Assembly: GCF_000283155.1 (NCBI RefSeq)
Contig: NW_004454163.1
Span: forward strand, 6,925,222-6,989,221
DNA: 64,000 nucleotides
Reading direction: 5' to 3'
DNA from: Ceratotherium simum simum
Taxonomy: Eukaryota; Chordata; Mammalia; Perissodactyla; Rhinocerotidae
The position numbers were made by a program, and so were the translations under genes. The notes under the pieces are model-generated. The model saw only the letters and a program-made list of their open reading frames with translations, was not told where the DNA came from and ran no database searches. Below, one piece after another: positions 11,650 to 22,400 of this stretch; position 1 is the first letter of the stretch, and the number at the start of each line of letters is the position of its first letter.

Positions 11650-12926
11650 CAGAAAATACACCCATTTAAAGTGTACAATTCAATGATTTTCAGTAAATTT
11701 GCAGAGTTACACAAGCATCACCACTTGTAGAAAATTTCCATCACCCAAAAAGATCTCTGGTATACATTTGTAGTCTCTCTTTGTTCTCAGTGTCAGCCCC
11801 AGGATTAGGTTATCACTAAAACTCTTACCTCTGTAGATTTGCCTTTTCTGGACATTTCATATAAATGGAATTATAAATATGTATGCTTTTGTGTTTTGGG
11901 TTCTTTCACTGAGGATGGTTCTGGGATTCATCCATGTTATAGCATGTATCCTTTGTTCCTTTTTATTGCCCAATGTTATTCAGTTGTATGGATGTACTAC
12001 ATTTATTTCTCCTGTCACCAGTTGATAAACATTTGGTTCCCATTTTCTGGCTATTATGAATAATGTTGCTAAGAACATTTGTGTACAAGTGTTTGTGTGG
12101 ACATATGTTTTCATTTTTGGGGAGTAGATTCCTAATTGCTGGGTTGTAGAGTAACTGTATGTTTAACTTCAAGAAATTGCCAAACTGTTTTCCAAAGTGG
12201 CTGTGCCGTTTACATTCCCACCAGCAGTGAATGAGGGTTCTAGTTTCTCCACATCCTCACCAACACTTCTTTTTGACTGTCTTTTTATTATAGCCATTCT
12301 ACTGGGTGTGAAGTGGTATCTCATTGTGATTTTAATATACATTTCTCTACTAATGATATTGGGCATCTTTTCATGTACTTATTGGCCATTCTTATATATT
12401 TAATGAAATGTCTCTTCAGATCTTTTGCCCATTTTTAATTGGATTGTTTGTCTTCCTATTATGACTTGTAAGAGTTCTTTTTATATACTGGATACAAATC
12501 CTTTATTAGATATATGATATCCAAATATTTTCTCCTAGTTTGTGGCTTGTCTTTTTATTTCCTTAATGATACCTTTTTGTGTGTGTGTGAGAGAGGAAGA
12601 TTAGCCCCGAGCTAACATCCGCTGCCAATCCTCCTCTTTTTGCTGAGGAAGATCAGGCCTGGGCTAACATCTGTGCCCATCTTCCTCTACTTTATATACG
12701 GGTCACCTGCCAAAGCATGGCTTGACAAGCAGTGTGTAGGTCCATGCCTGGGATCTGAACCTGCAAACCCCGGGCTGCCAAAGCTGAGCGTGCGGACTTA
12801 ACCACTACACCACTGGGCCAGCCCCTTTAATGATACCTTTTGAAGCACAAAAATTTTAATTTTGATAAAGTCAAATATATCACTTGTTTCTTTTATGAAT
12901 TATGTTTTTAGTATCACATCATACTT
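11650..12926 (-). repeat. Old L1 LINE, minus strand (3' UTR and ORF2 end)
   Basis: CATTTAAAGTGTACAATTCA, GCCAAACTGTTTTCCAAAGT and CCCACCAGCAGTGAATGAGG are reverse-complement L1 3' region text. It is interrupted by a SINE at 12578-12826 and stops abruptly where plus-strand L1 sequence begins. Confidence 0.85.
12578..12826 (-). mobile_element. ERE-type SINE, antisense
   Basis: It begins GTGTGTGTGTGAGAGAGGAA and ends CCACTGGGCCAGCCCC. A 15-base perfect duplication TTAATGATACCTTTT lies at 12563-12577 and 12827-12841. Confidence 0.95.
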
Positions 12927-13015
12927 AATGGTGCAAGACTGAAAGCTTTCCCCCTAAGATCAGACACAAGGAAAAGATGTCTGCTCCACTTCTATTCAAC
13001 ATTGTATTTGAAGGC

Positions 13016-13427
13016 AGTCCAAAACCTGGAAGTATGCACTGAGTGCAGAAAGAGAGCCCTAAGAGAAGTCCACTTTCTGGTCTGAGGAATGAGAAAGGTG
13101 TCTCTTAAGAGTTAGAGAGTAGAGAAAACCCCTTGTTTTTTTTCTCTCTTTTTTAAACCCCCTTTTTTCTGTTCTCTGCTATCCCAGCCCCGAGGCAATA
13201 TTGCCAAGGCAGCACAGCCAAGGGAGCAGTGGCCAGGCAAGCAACTCTCCTGAGGAAGGGGAGTCTTCTCTCTGACCAAAGTCTGTCTGGTTTCCAGAAC
13301 ATGGGTAGAATCTCCTTTGCTTTGCTTTTCTGTCTCCTGCTGCTTGGCCCAGAACACAGACACAGTCACGGGAAGTGTGCAGCAGAGTGAGGAAACTAAA
13401 GCCTCAGCTTTCTAGCTATGTTGGAGC
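13016..13427. other. Unidentified segment inside the L1
   Basis: About 410 bases, more GC-rich than the flanks, with a T-rich stretch (13136-13165). They sit where roughly 600 bases of L1 ORF2, including the catalytic centre, would be expected. I recognise no family and see no clear target duplication. It could be a decayed LTR fragment. Confidence 0.4.
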
Positions 13428-14023
13428 ACTCAACATAAAAGATGTCAGTTCTCTCCCAATAGATGTATAGAGTTAATGCAATTCCATTCAAAACCCCAGC
13501 AAGGAATTTAAAAATTTATTTGGAAAGGCAAAGGAAATAGGATAGCTAACATAATTTTGAAAAAGAATAAAGTTGGAAGAAATACAGTACCCAATTTAAA
13601 GACTTACTAATCAAGATAGTGTGGTGTTGGCAAAAAGACAAATATATAGATTAGTGGAACAGAGTAGAAGGTTGAGAAATAGACCCACACATATATGGCT
13701 ATTTGATTTTTGACAAACGTGCAAAAGCCACTTATGTAAGAAAATATTTCAACAAATGGTGTTGAAACAGTTATACATCCATATGCGAAAACGTGAATCT
13801 CGACCTAAAATCTCCTGTGTTACATGAAAATTAACTCAAACTGGATCATAGATCTAAATCTAAAACCTAAAAGTTTATAACTTTTAGGGAAAATATTTAG
13901 GACCTGGCATTAGGCAGAGAGTCTTTAGACATGACACCGAAGCATGATTTCATAAAAGAAAAAATTGATAAATTGAACTTCATCAAATTTTAAAACTTTC
14001 ACTCTGCTAAAAACACTGTTAAG

Positions 14024-14225
14024 GGCCAGCCCCGTGGCTTAGCGGTTAAGTGCGCACGCTCCGCTACTGGCGGCCCGGGTTCGGATCCTGGGCGCGCACC
14101 GATGCACCGCTTCTCCAACCATGCTGAGGCTGTGTCCCACGTACAGCAACTAGAAGGATGTGCAGCTATGACATACAACTGTCTACTGGGGCTTTGGGGG
14201 AAAAAATAAAATAAAAAAAGTAAAC
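14024..14225 (+). mobile_element. ERE-type SINE
   Basis: It starts GGCCAGCCCCGTGGCTTAGC and carries the B-box GGTTCGGATCC. It ends in an A-rich tail. A perfect 14-base duplication AAAACACTGTTAAG lies at 14010-14023 and 14226-14239. Confidence 0.95.
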
Positions 14226-15168
14226 AAAACACTGTTAAGAGAATGAAATGACAAACTGGGAGAAAATATTTGCAAACCATACTTCCAACAAAGGACTTGT
14301 GTCTAGAATATATAAAGAACTCTCAGACAGACAACCCAATTAAAAAAAATTGAATGCAATCAAACGTTGTCAAAAGACTTGGTACTTCACCCAAGATGCT
14401 ATATGGATGGCAAATGAGCACGTGAAAAAACATTAGCCATTGGGGAAATGCCAATTAAAACCATAGTGAGTTACCACTCTATGCCTGTTTAAATGGCTAA
14501 AATAAAAAATGCTGACAGTAACAAGTGCTGACAAAGATGCAGGACAGTTAAAACTCTCATACATTTCTGGCAGGAATGCAAAATGTTACAGTCCCTCTGA
14601 AAAACATTTGGCAGTTTAAAAGTTACACGTATAGAGTTACACTTACCAAGTAACCCAGCAAGCCCATTCCTGGATATTTCCCCTAGAGAAATGAAAACAC
14701 GTTCATGCAAAAATCTGTACATGAATGTTTATAGCAATCCTATTCATAATGGCTAAAAACTGGAAACAATAGGTGAAGGAATAAACAAACTGTGGTATAT
14801 CAGAATGAAATACTATTCAGCAATAAAAAATAAAAAACTCACGATGCATACATCTTGAATGAATCTCAGAGACGTTATGCTGAGTGAAAGAAACTGATCT
14901 CAAAGATTATGCACCGTATAATTCCATTTACATGACGTGTGAAAAGACAAAACTATAGTAATAGAGAACAGATGTTGGTTGCTAGGGGTTAGGTGTAGGG
15001 GGAGGGTGTGACTATAAAAGGATAGCACAAAGGAGTTCTTTGGGGAGATGGAATTTTTCTGTTTCCTGATTGTGGTGGTGGTTATATGAATCTATACATG
15101 TGTTAAAACTCATAGAACTTATTACTCCCTCCCACCCCCCAGAAAAAGGTCATTAAAAAAAAAATGAC

Positions 15169-16616
15169 ACAATACGAAGTGTTGGTGAGTATGTGGAAGA
15201 GCTAGAAATCTAACACACTGCTAGTGAATGTAAACTATTACACCCTCTTTGGAAAACCATTTCACAGTATCTACTAAAGCTGAGCCTATGTATACTTGAT
15301 TGCACAGCAATACAGAAATGCATACATGTAGTCACCAAAGGACATGTACATGAGTGATTATCACAGCACTATTCGTAATAGCCCAGACTGGAAAGTACCC
15401 TGATGGCTATCCATAGAAGAACAGAAAATAAATTATGATATATATTCATATAATGGAAATCTGTGCAGCAATAAAAATAAACTAGTGCACATAACATGGA
15501 TGATACACAAACATAATGTTGAATGAAAGAATTCAGACACAAAAGCATATGCTCTATATTAGTAGTTCTCAGAGTGTGGTCCTGGGACTTCTGGGGGTCC
15601 TTGAGATCCTTTCAGGGAGTCTGCAAGATCAGCCCTCTCTGTAAGGCTGGAATTCAGACCTCATTGGAGAAGGTCTAGATAGTGGAGAAGTTTGCTGATT
15701 ACCTCTGGCCAGACCTGGTGCACAGTACTCTCCAGAGTAGGCAGGCCTAACAAGCAGGATATAGACTTTGACGTGCATTTGGGCAGGAAGTCAGAGCCAG
15801 AACTGGCAAACAGGAACCAACCTTCTGGGGTACAGGCAGCCAACTCTGGGAAGCCAACTCCTGGGTTGCCTAGGAGACTCATTGAGAGTCTGCCTGTCGG
15901 GGTGCTACTGAAACTCAGTGGGGATGAATGCTTCTGAGTGTCCACCACACACTTATTTGGCGGCCAAGTAGTAGGAAGGAGAAAAAAAAAAATGGAAGCA
16001 CACTGGAACCAGGAAGGGAAGTTTCTTCCTCCTGCAGTGTACCTCCAACACCCTCTACTGACAAAGCTTATGTATGCATCTTGCCAGCTGCAAAGGAGAA
16101 ATGCTTATAGGAGCCAGTTACATTATCACAGAGCAGGCCATGAAGGGTGTATTTGGAGCTGAGAGGCAATAAATCCATAATAGGCACACTATATGACAGT
16201 GATGAATCATCTCTCTGATAGTTAATATGTGTTTGTGGATTCTTGTGCTTAAAGATTTGTTTTAGTTTATAATGTGGTAAGTATCAATAGCTATAATCCA
16301 CATAAAAGCACTTTGGGATCATCAGTTTTTAAACGTAAAGGGGTTATGAGTCAAAAAGTTTTGAGAACCACTGCTCTATGTTATTTCTCTTAAGTGAAGT
16401 TCAAAAAAAGAGGCAAAACTCATCTGTAATGCTAGAAGTCCTACAGAGTGGTTACCTTCGGAAGGGGCACAAAGGAATCCTCTGGGGTGTCGATAAGTCA
16501 TTTCTTCATCTGGGTGCTGACTACTTGATGCATTCACTTTATGGAAATTCATTCAGCTGTATACTTATGATTTGTCAGCTTTTTTATATCAAATTTTATT
16601 TCAATAAAAATTTAAG
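15169..16616 (+). repeat. L1 LINE 3' end, plus strand, split by a hAT element
   Basis: A decayed ORF2 end (GGTGAGTATGTGGAAGAGCT and CACAGCACTATTCGTAATAG) precedes the hAT element. The 3' UTR resumes at 16382 and ends with TTATTTCAATAAAAATTTAA at about 16615. Confidence 0.75.
15560..16373. mobile_element. hAT-type DNA transposon remnant with an internal insert
   Basis: The ends TAGTAGTTCTCAGAGTGTGG and TTTGAGAACCACTG are near-inverted repeats typical of Charlie/MER elements. The flanking 8-base duplication is CTCTATAT (15552-15559) and CTCTATGT (16374-16381). The centre, about 15640-16200, does not look like hAT sequence and is probably a second inserted element of unknown family. Confidence 0.75.
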
Positions 16617-18735
16617 ACTCTTCCCTCTCTTCCTAACACACACCCTGTTGTTAAACCTGTATGTAACTTTTTTTAAGTATCACCACCTTACACTAGCTAG
16701 TTTTCATTCCTGAAGCTGAAAGACTCAGTTGAGACAGAGTGGAAGACAGCTGCTTCATAATACTGCCTGTGGCCTTCCTGTTCACCTTCAGCCCTGTGTC
16801 CCCCACCCCCAGAGGGATCCCCCACTCCCACCTCTGCAAGGACGGGTGGTCCCTCCATGGGAAAAACTTAGGTAGAATGCTGAAAGGATCTTTTGTTCTT
16901 CTGAAGTGTTTTATGGCTTTCCCAGGTAGAGGAGGGTGTATGTGTTCACCTGTTCTGAGATCAGTTATGATGATTTTTCCATATGTTCTGTTTTGCTTTG
17001 AGAGAATATTTATGAATTTGTTATGTTCTCTGAATGATTACATTTAACTTTGATTTAGGAAATTACTCTCTTTTTTGTCAGGATCCTAATATTTGCTTTG
17101 CTTTCTGATTCTTCCTATTTTGAATGGTTTCCATTTTAGTTTTCTTTATTTCTAGTGTTCTTATAGTCTTACTTCCTTTCCATAGAATTTCAGAATTTAA
17201 TTCTTTAACATATCATCCAAGAAATGTCTGTCTTATCACTTTTCTGCAGAACCTGCCATCTCAGATCTTTCCATCTTCTTCCTGTCTGCTTCCTAGCCAT
17301 GCATATGGCTAACAATGCTTTTTGTACACTGCACATTTTGCCTAATCATCTTCTATGTCTCACTTGATTTTATTGTTTTTATTGTTTTGGTAAGCTGGCA
17401 GCTTTGTAGTCACCTTGGCTGTTTTCTGCTTCCAAATTCTCCTATAATAATAAGTAGGATAATTTGGGAAAAGAGATCAGATATGACTTAATACAGTTCA
17501 GTTAAGTAATAATAGAAACTCTTTTTCTGAACCCCCTTTACCCATACACAGGCCATTCCTTACCTCAAAGTCCTGTTCCAGTAGCCTGTGAGTCAAGCAT
17601 TCAGGATGCATTTTCCCATAAAAACATGAGTGCCTTAGCTTACTCACTTATGATGTACCTGAAGTATAGTACTAATGGTGTATACACTATTTATAACATA
17701 ACAGAGTTTTGATGGGAAACTATTTTCAGAAGTATTATTTGAAATGCTAAGGACACATTATCCTTCCCATCACCTACACAACTAGTCTTTTGAGCCTCAC
17801 CTCTAGCCCAGACTTGGAGGGAGGGAATTGTAGACAGGGTGGCAGGCTGTGTGGTGGCCTTCTAGTGGATCTAGGTTGAAGAGGGGAGTGGACTGTCATG
17901 TGAAAATGAGGCTATGGGTTTGGGTCAGTGGATAGATAGTGAGGTTACTGGTAATAGGAGATGGAGACCACATTGTGAAAGGGCGTCTTGGGAATGGTAA
18001 AGAAGATGGGAGGGGCTGAAATGGGATTTAATGAAGAAGGACAATGGAAGCTATTTGTGTCTCCTTTTCTCCTTGGAGAGAGGAGGGACCAGTGCTGATG
18101 GGGCCCCTATAGTGAACTCTCCTTTTGTTTCTCCTTCTTTCAACCCTTTACCTTGTCATCTTTTTTCCGCTTCATTTTCCTTTTCTTTCAGCTGCCAACC
18201 AGCAGCCCTGGGGTAGCGCTTTCAGTAAGGTTGTTATGGCAGCTTCAGAAGAGGGGTTTTGTTGGTATTTTTCTCATTTCTTCCCTTTCTCCACTCCTAC
18301 AGACAGATAATAACAGATGAGATTGGAGAGACCACAAGGTTTGAGGAGCTTGCTAGAGAGCAGGAAAAAAAGGTGAAAAGAGAAGACTGGAGCAATGGTT
18401 ACAATTTGGGGACACCTGAGAAAGAGTTATATGTGCACTCTTTAGGAGTGCGTATGTTCTAAAACACATCCCTTGATGTCTGGTTACTTACTGCCACTAT
18501 TGTTCTCTAATAGTCTGTTATCTAGTAGTTTCATCTAGCTGACAAGACTGGAAGAAGAGACCATATTGCCTGACAAAGTGCTAGAAACATACAATTAATA
18601 TGTTGATTTTCGTGTGCATGTATTTTGGGTGTGTTTGGTCTTTCTGATGATTGCATTTCTAGACACAGTCTTTACTAAACAAGATGCATGTTGATAGTTC
18701 AGTTTGGAGGAAGCAGCATCAAGATTTTGGTCAGC
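16617..18735. other. Unassigned non-coding DNA, probably GALNT1 intron
   Basis: No exon or confident repeat is seen. Several short open frames lack domains, conserved context and codon bias. The missing GALNT1 N-terminal exons were sought here and not found. Confidence 0.4.
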
Positions 18736-18895
18736 AGAGTATGGACTGTGGGGTCCTCAGTCAGGCCCTGCGGCTCCCTCACTGTGTCTGTTCTTAGCTT
18801 CTCATCTGTGAAATATGGCTCCAAGGAGCTCAGAATTATTAGGAAGCTTAAGTACCTTGTACACAGTAGATACTCAGTAAATATTAGTTCTTTTC
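18736..18895 (+). repeat. Probable MIR element
   Basis: CTTCTCATCTGTGAAATATG and TACACAGTAGATACTCAGTA match the MIR core and tail, with divergence between. Confidence 0.6.
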
Positions 18896-19303
18896 CTTTG
18901 TGTAAGCTTTATTTTTTTTAGATTATTAAACCGTAGACTCTGGTGGTTCTAGTTTTTTGTCTAATTGGATTCTTGAGATACAGTCAGTTTGATTTTGATG
19001 ATACAGCCTTAGTACATTCTCCATTGAAATTAATCAACAGAAAACATGCATCAGGAAGAGGTGCCTAATTTTAAGAATACAATTTATATCTTTAAAATAA
19101 TTTTAATCTAAACATATAATTTTAAATAGGAACTATTTATTAAACATGCAACATTAACCAAAACTTAAATAAATAAAAAGTTACCAGGAATCCCATCACT
19201 AAAGCAAACTGTTTTTATTGTTCTATTACCCCTTCTAGTCCGGAGTCACTGATTATGCTGTCTTAACAGTCATTTTTTATAAAGGCATTTGCTTTGTCTC
19301 TAG
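18896..19303. other. GALNT1 intron end
   Basis: Repeat-free AT-rich sequence leading to the acceptor CTCTAG of the first exon in the window. Confidence 0.7.
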
Positions 19304-19470
19304 GTGTAAAACAAAGGTGTATCCAGATAACCTTCCTACAACAAGTGTGGTGATTGTTTTCCACAATGAGGCTTGGAGCACGCTTCTGCGAACTGTCCAT
19401 AGTGTCATTAATCGCTCACCAAGACACATGCTAGAAGAAATTGTTCTAGTAGATGATGCCAGTGAAAGAG
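19304..19470 (+). CDS. GALNT1: GALNT1 coding exon, residues 106-160 (start of catalytic domain)
   Basis: The acceptor is a pyrimidine-rich run ending CTCTAG, and the donor is GTAAAT at 19471. The exon is 167 nt. It starts with one base closing a codon, then reads [13 protein letters not shown], and ends with the first base of Asp161. It opens the GT-A fold with the beta strand [12 protein letters not shown], which is part of the UDP-binding side, and the strand [10 protein letters not shown]. Cys106 is known to pair with Cys339, encoded four exons later. The codon at 148 reads Leu (HMLEE), where I recall Ile in human; this is a conservative change. Confidence 0.95.
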
Positions 19471-22400
19471 GTAAATTTTAAATTTTAATGCCAATAATAG
19501 CTATGCCTTTTGTTATTAATGGTTAAAAAACTAGTTGCTGTCATTATTAACCTAATAATTTTATACAGACTTCTAATTTATCTTAAAAATATTTATGGCA
19601 TTTGGACTCATTCACATATGCCCAAAATTACACCCTTGTGAAACTTAAAATATTACTTTAATTAGCATTTAATCTGTGTCACAACTTAATCTAGTTTTAA
19701 AAAGAAATATTGTTATATAATATAAACGTTTATGCAGAACAGTGAAAAAACCCATATAATTTTGTTACGATTTTCTTTGTGGGAAGCTGCAGCCCTGAGT
19801 CATTGAAGAGAGTCTGGATCCTACTTAGAGCCATGAATGCAGAAATTTAGTTCTATGTACAGTGGGAAGTATGTCTGACAGCAAAATGAAACCTTGCTGG
19901 GCGGGCCTTAGTTCTCTAGATTCTTCTTAGGTTTTCCCATTTTCTCCATTTCTAAGTTCAGGAATGATCTATATAGCTAGATGCATAAAAGGATGAGGAA
20001 GGAACTTAAGAAAAGGTGTTACATAATATGACTCTGATCTCATAATAAGTCTATAGTGACTCTTGCACAAACAGTCTTCCAAGAATCTCAGAATTTTTCA
20101 CAGGCTTAGAATCTTTCAAACTGTCATGAAGCACTGTTTTGGGAAAGGTATATTAATTAAAAGTACCTTGGACCAACATTATTCATTCGGAATCCTTCTT
20201 GGAGATTTCACACCACAGGGTAGCATAGAAAAGGCTCTGCTTAGTCCATCAGTAAAGAAACCTGTTAAACTCAAAGATACCAGTTATTTCCCAGGCTTTT
20301 TCTTCGTTTTCTTCAGAGCACATCTGGTTAGGATCATTGGTATCATGTGTTCCCCCCGATATTCCTATGCTCATATGAGAAAAATTTGGGAGGAACTACA
20401 GAAAATGGCTCTTCCTTCCTTCCTTGACCAGCCTTGAACTTCATGACCCATCATTTCAACTTCTTTTACTAGCAACCCTGTCTTGCCTAATCTCTCATTG
20501 CATCTGCTAAAATAGTTTAGTCAAGTATTATACCTTCTCTTTCCTGTGCCTACACTAAATATGTACATTTAACTATGATTAAGTTTAATCACTTCATTTC
20601 TTAAGTATTGGGAGTAACTTACACATCAATAACAATTTAAATCTTATTACTTTGCCAGATAGTAGAGGTACAAATGAAGAATAAGATGTAGTCCTACCTT
20701 CTTAAGCACCTTATAGCTTACTTCCTTAATCTAATTAAGGAGACAGCTTGTAATCATAAAACATTTAAATAATAGTATAATATATAATGTAATTAATGTT
20801 GAAAAGAATGAGAGCTGTTTTAATTAAGAATACCACAGTTAAAACAAATAATTACTGTTGACAATAGAAGTATAAATCTCATGTGGATAATGGTTTGCTA
20901 GGAATTAATTAATCCCTCTTTAAGAAAATTGAAGTTCATTTAAGCAGTAATATATACAAACATCTATCCTGCAGGTGACTTGTATTTGGTTTACTTATAT
21001 ATTGATATTTGCTAAATTAAGTATTCCTCAAGGAGAGAGATTTTTCCTCAGATGCAATGAATTATTTTTTTCCATTTCCTCCTTTGGTTTTTCTATTATT
21101 CTGTTGAGTGCCTGAAAAGGCTGTGGAATAGTAAGTTTTTGTAGGATGTGGTCTAATCAGAAAGACACATATGCCCGCAACTCTAAAGTGACAAAGAAAG
21201 TCATATATACCAGTAACCTTTTTCCCTTCCTCTTGTAGGCCCTTCTTAATCATTCCAGCCTGTATAAATCAATAAGAGAAGACATGTGGGCAGATGTCTG
21301 CTTCACTCCACTTGGGGCTCTGAGTCACTAAGGAGGGTCCCTGAGTTGCTGTCCCAGAGCCACCAGTTAGGGATCTGGTTCTCTGTTATCTTCCTGCCTG
21401 GAAAACCTCAGGTGTCTAGGTCACCATTTCTCATATCTGGGAACCACTAGGCGTTGTGTTTTTGTGGTTATAATTGTCGTCTTGCTATCCAGATTGAGAA
21501 TTATCTAATATAATTTTCTTTGGCTCTCTTGTTTACTTGGTAACTGTTGGGCCCAGGAAGCAAATCAAGCTCTTTATTTTTACGTAACTCTTAAGTCTGC
21601 TTTTTCCTATTCATGAGACACATCCAAGGCACCATCATTTCTTGCCTAGACTGATGAAACAGACTAGTCTAATCTCCCCACATACACCCTCACCCCTTCC
21701 TATCTGTTCACCGTGCTGCATGCAGAGTGAGCTTTTAAACATGCAAATCTGATCATGTCACTTCTCTGATTACAACCTTTCCTCTACGGCTGCATGACCT
21801 GGCGTCTGCCTGCATCTCTGGTCACATCTTTTTTTTTTTTTTTTAATCATTTTATTTATTTATTTATTTTTCCCCCAAAGCCCCAGTAGATAGTTGTATG
21901 TCATAGCTGCACGTCCTTCTAGTTGCTGTATTTGGGACATGGCCTCAGCATGGCCGGAGAAGCAGTGAGTCGGTACGCGCCCGGGATCCGAACCTGGGCC
22001 GCCAGCAGCGGAGCACGTGCACTTAACCGCTAAGCCAGGGGGCCGGCCCTCTGGTCACATCTTGAACCATTCACTGCCCACCTCTTCCACACAGTTCAAC
22101 TCAAATGTTTACTCAGAATCAAGTTCTCTTTAGAGAGGCGTGCCTTGACCTCCTAAGACCAGGTCATCGCCCTCTGAACACATCTTGGAACACTCTATAC
22201 TCCTCCACAGCTCTCATCAGAGTTTTACCTATTTACTTATCTGTTTAATGACTGTCTCCCTCCCATCCCTATTAGGCCCTATGCTTCATCAGGGCTCTTT
22301 GCTCACCATTATCTCCTCAGTGCCCACAGTGCCTCTTATATAGTAAACAGTCCAGAATTTATTTAATTAATGAATGAAAGAATAATCTACCAGTCAGTCA

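Larger units (their letters stand above)
12927..15168 (+). repeat. L1 LINE, plus strand, with a replaced internal segment
   Basis: ORF2 text (TACTTAATGGTGCAAGACTG, TTCTATTCAACATTGTATTT) is cut off at about 13015 and resumes at 13428 (GCACTCAACATAAAAGATGT). It runs through the ORF2 C-terminal region to a 3' UTR ending in A-rich DNA at about 15165. A SINE lies at 14024-14225. Confidence 0.85.

Noticed and set aside
20063..20437. 124-codon open frame as a possible gene
   Set aside because: It lies within a GALNT1 intron, has no recognisable domain and no partner exon or promoter. Such lengths are expected by chance in 64 kb.
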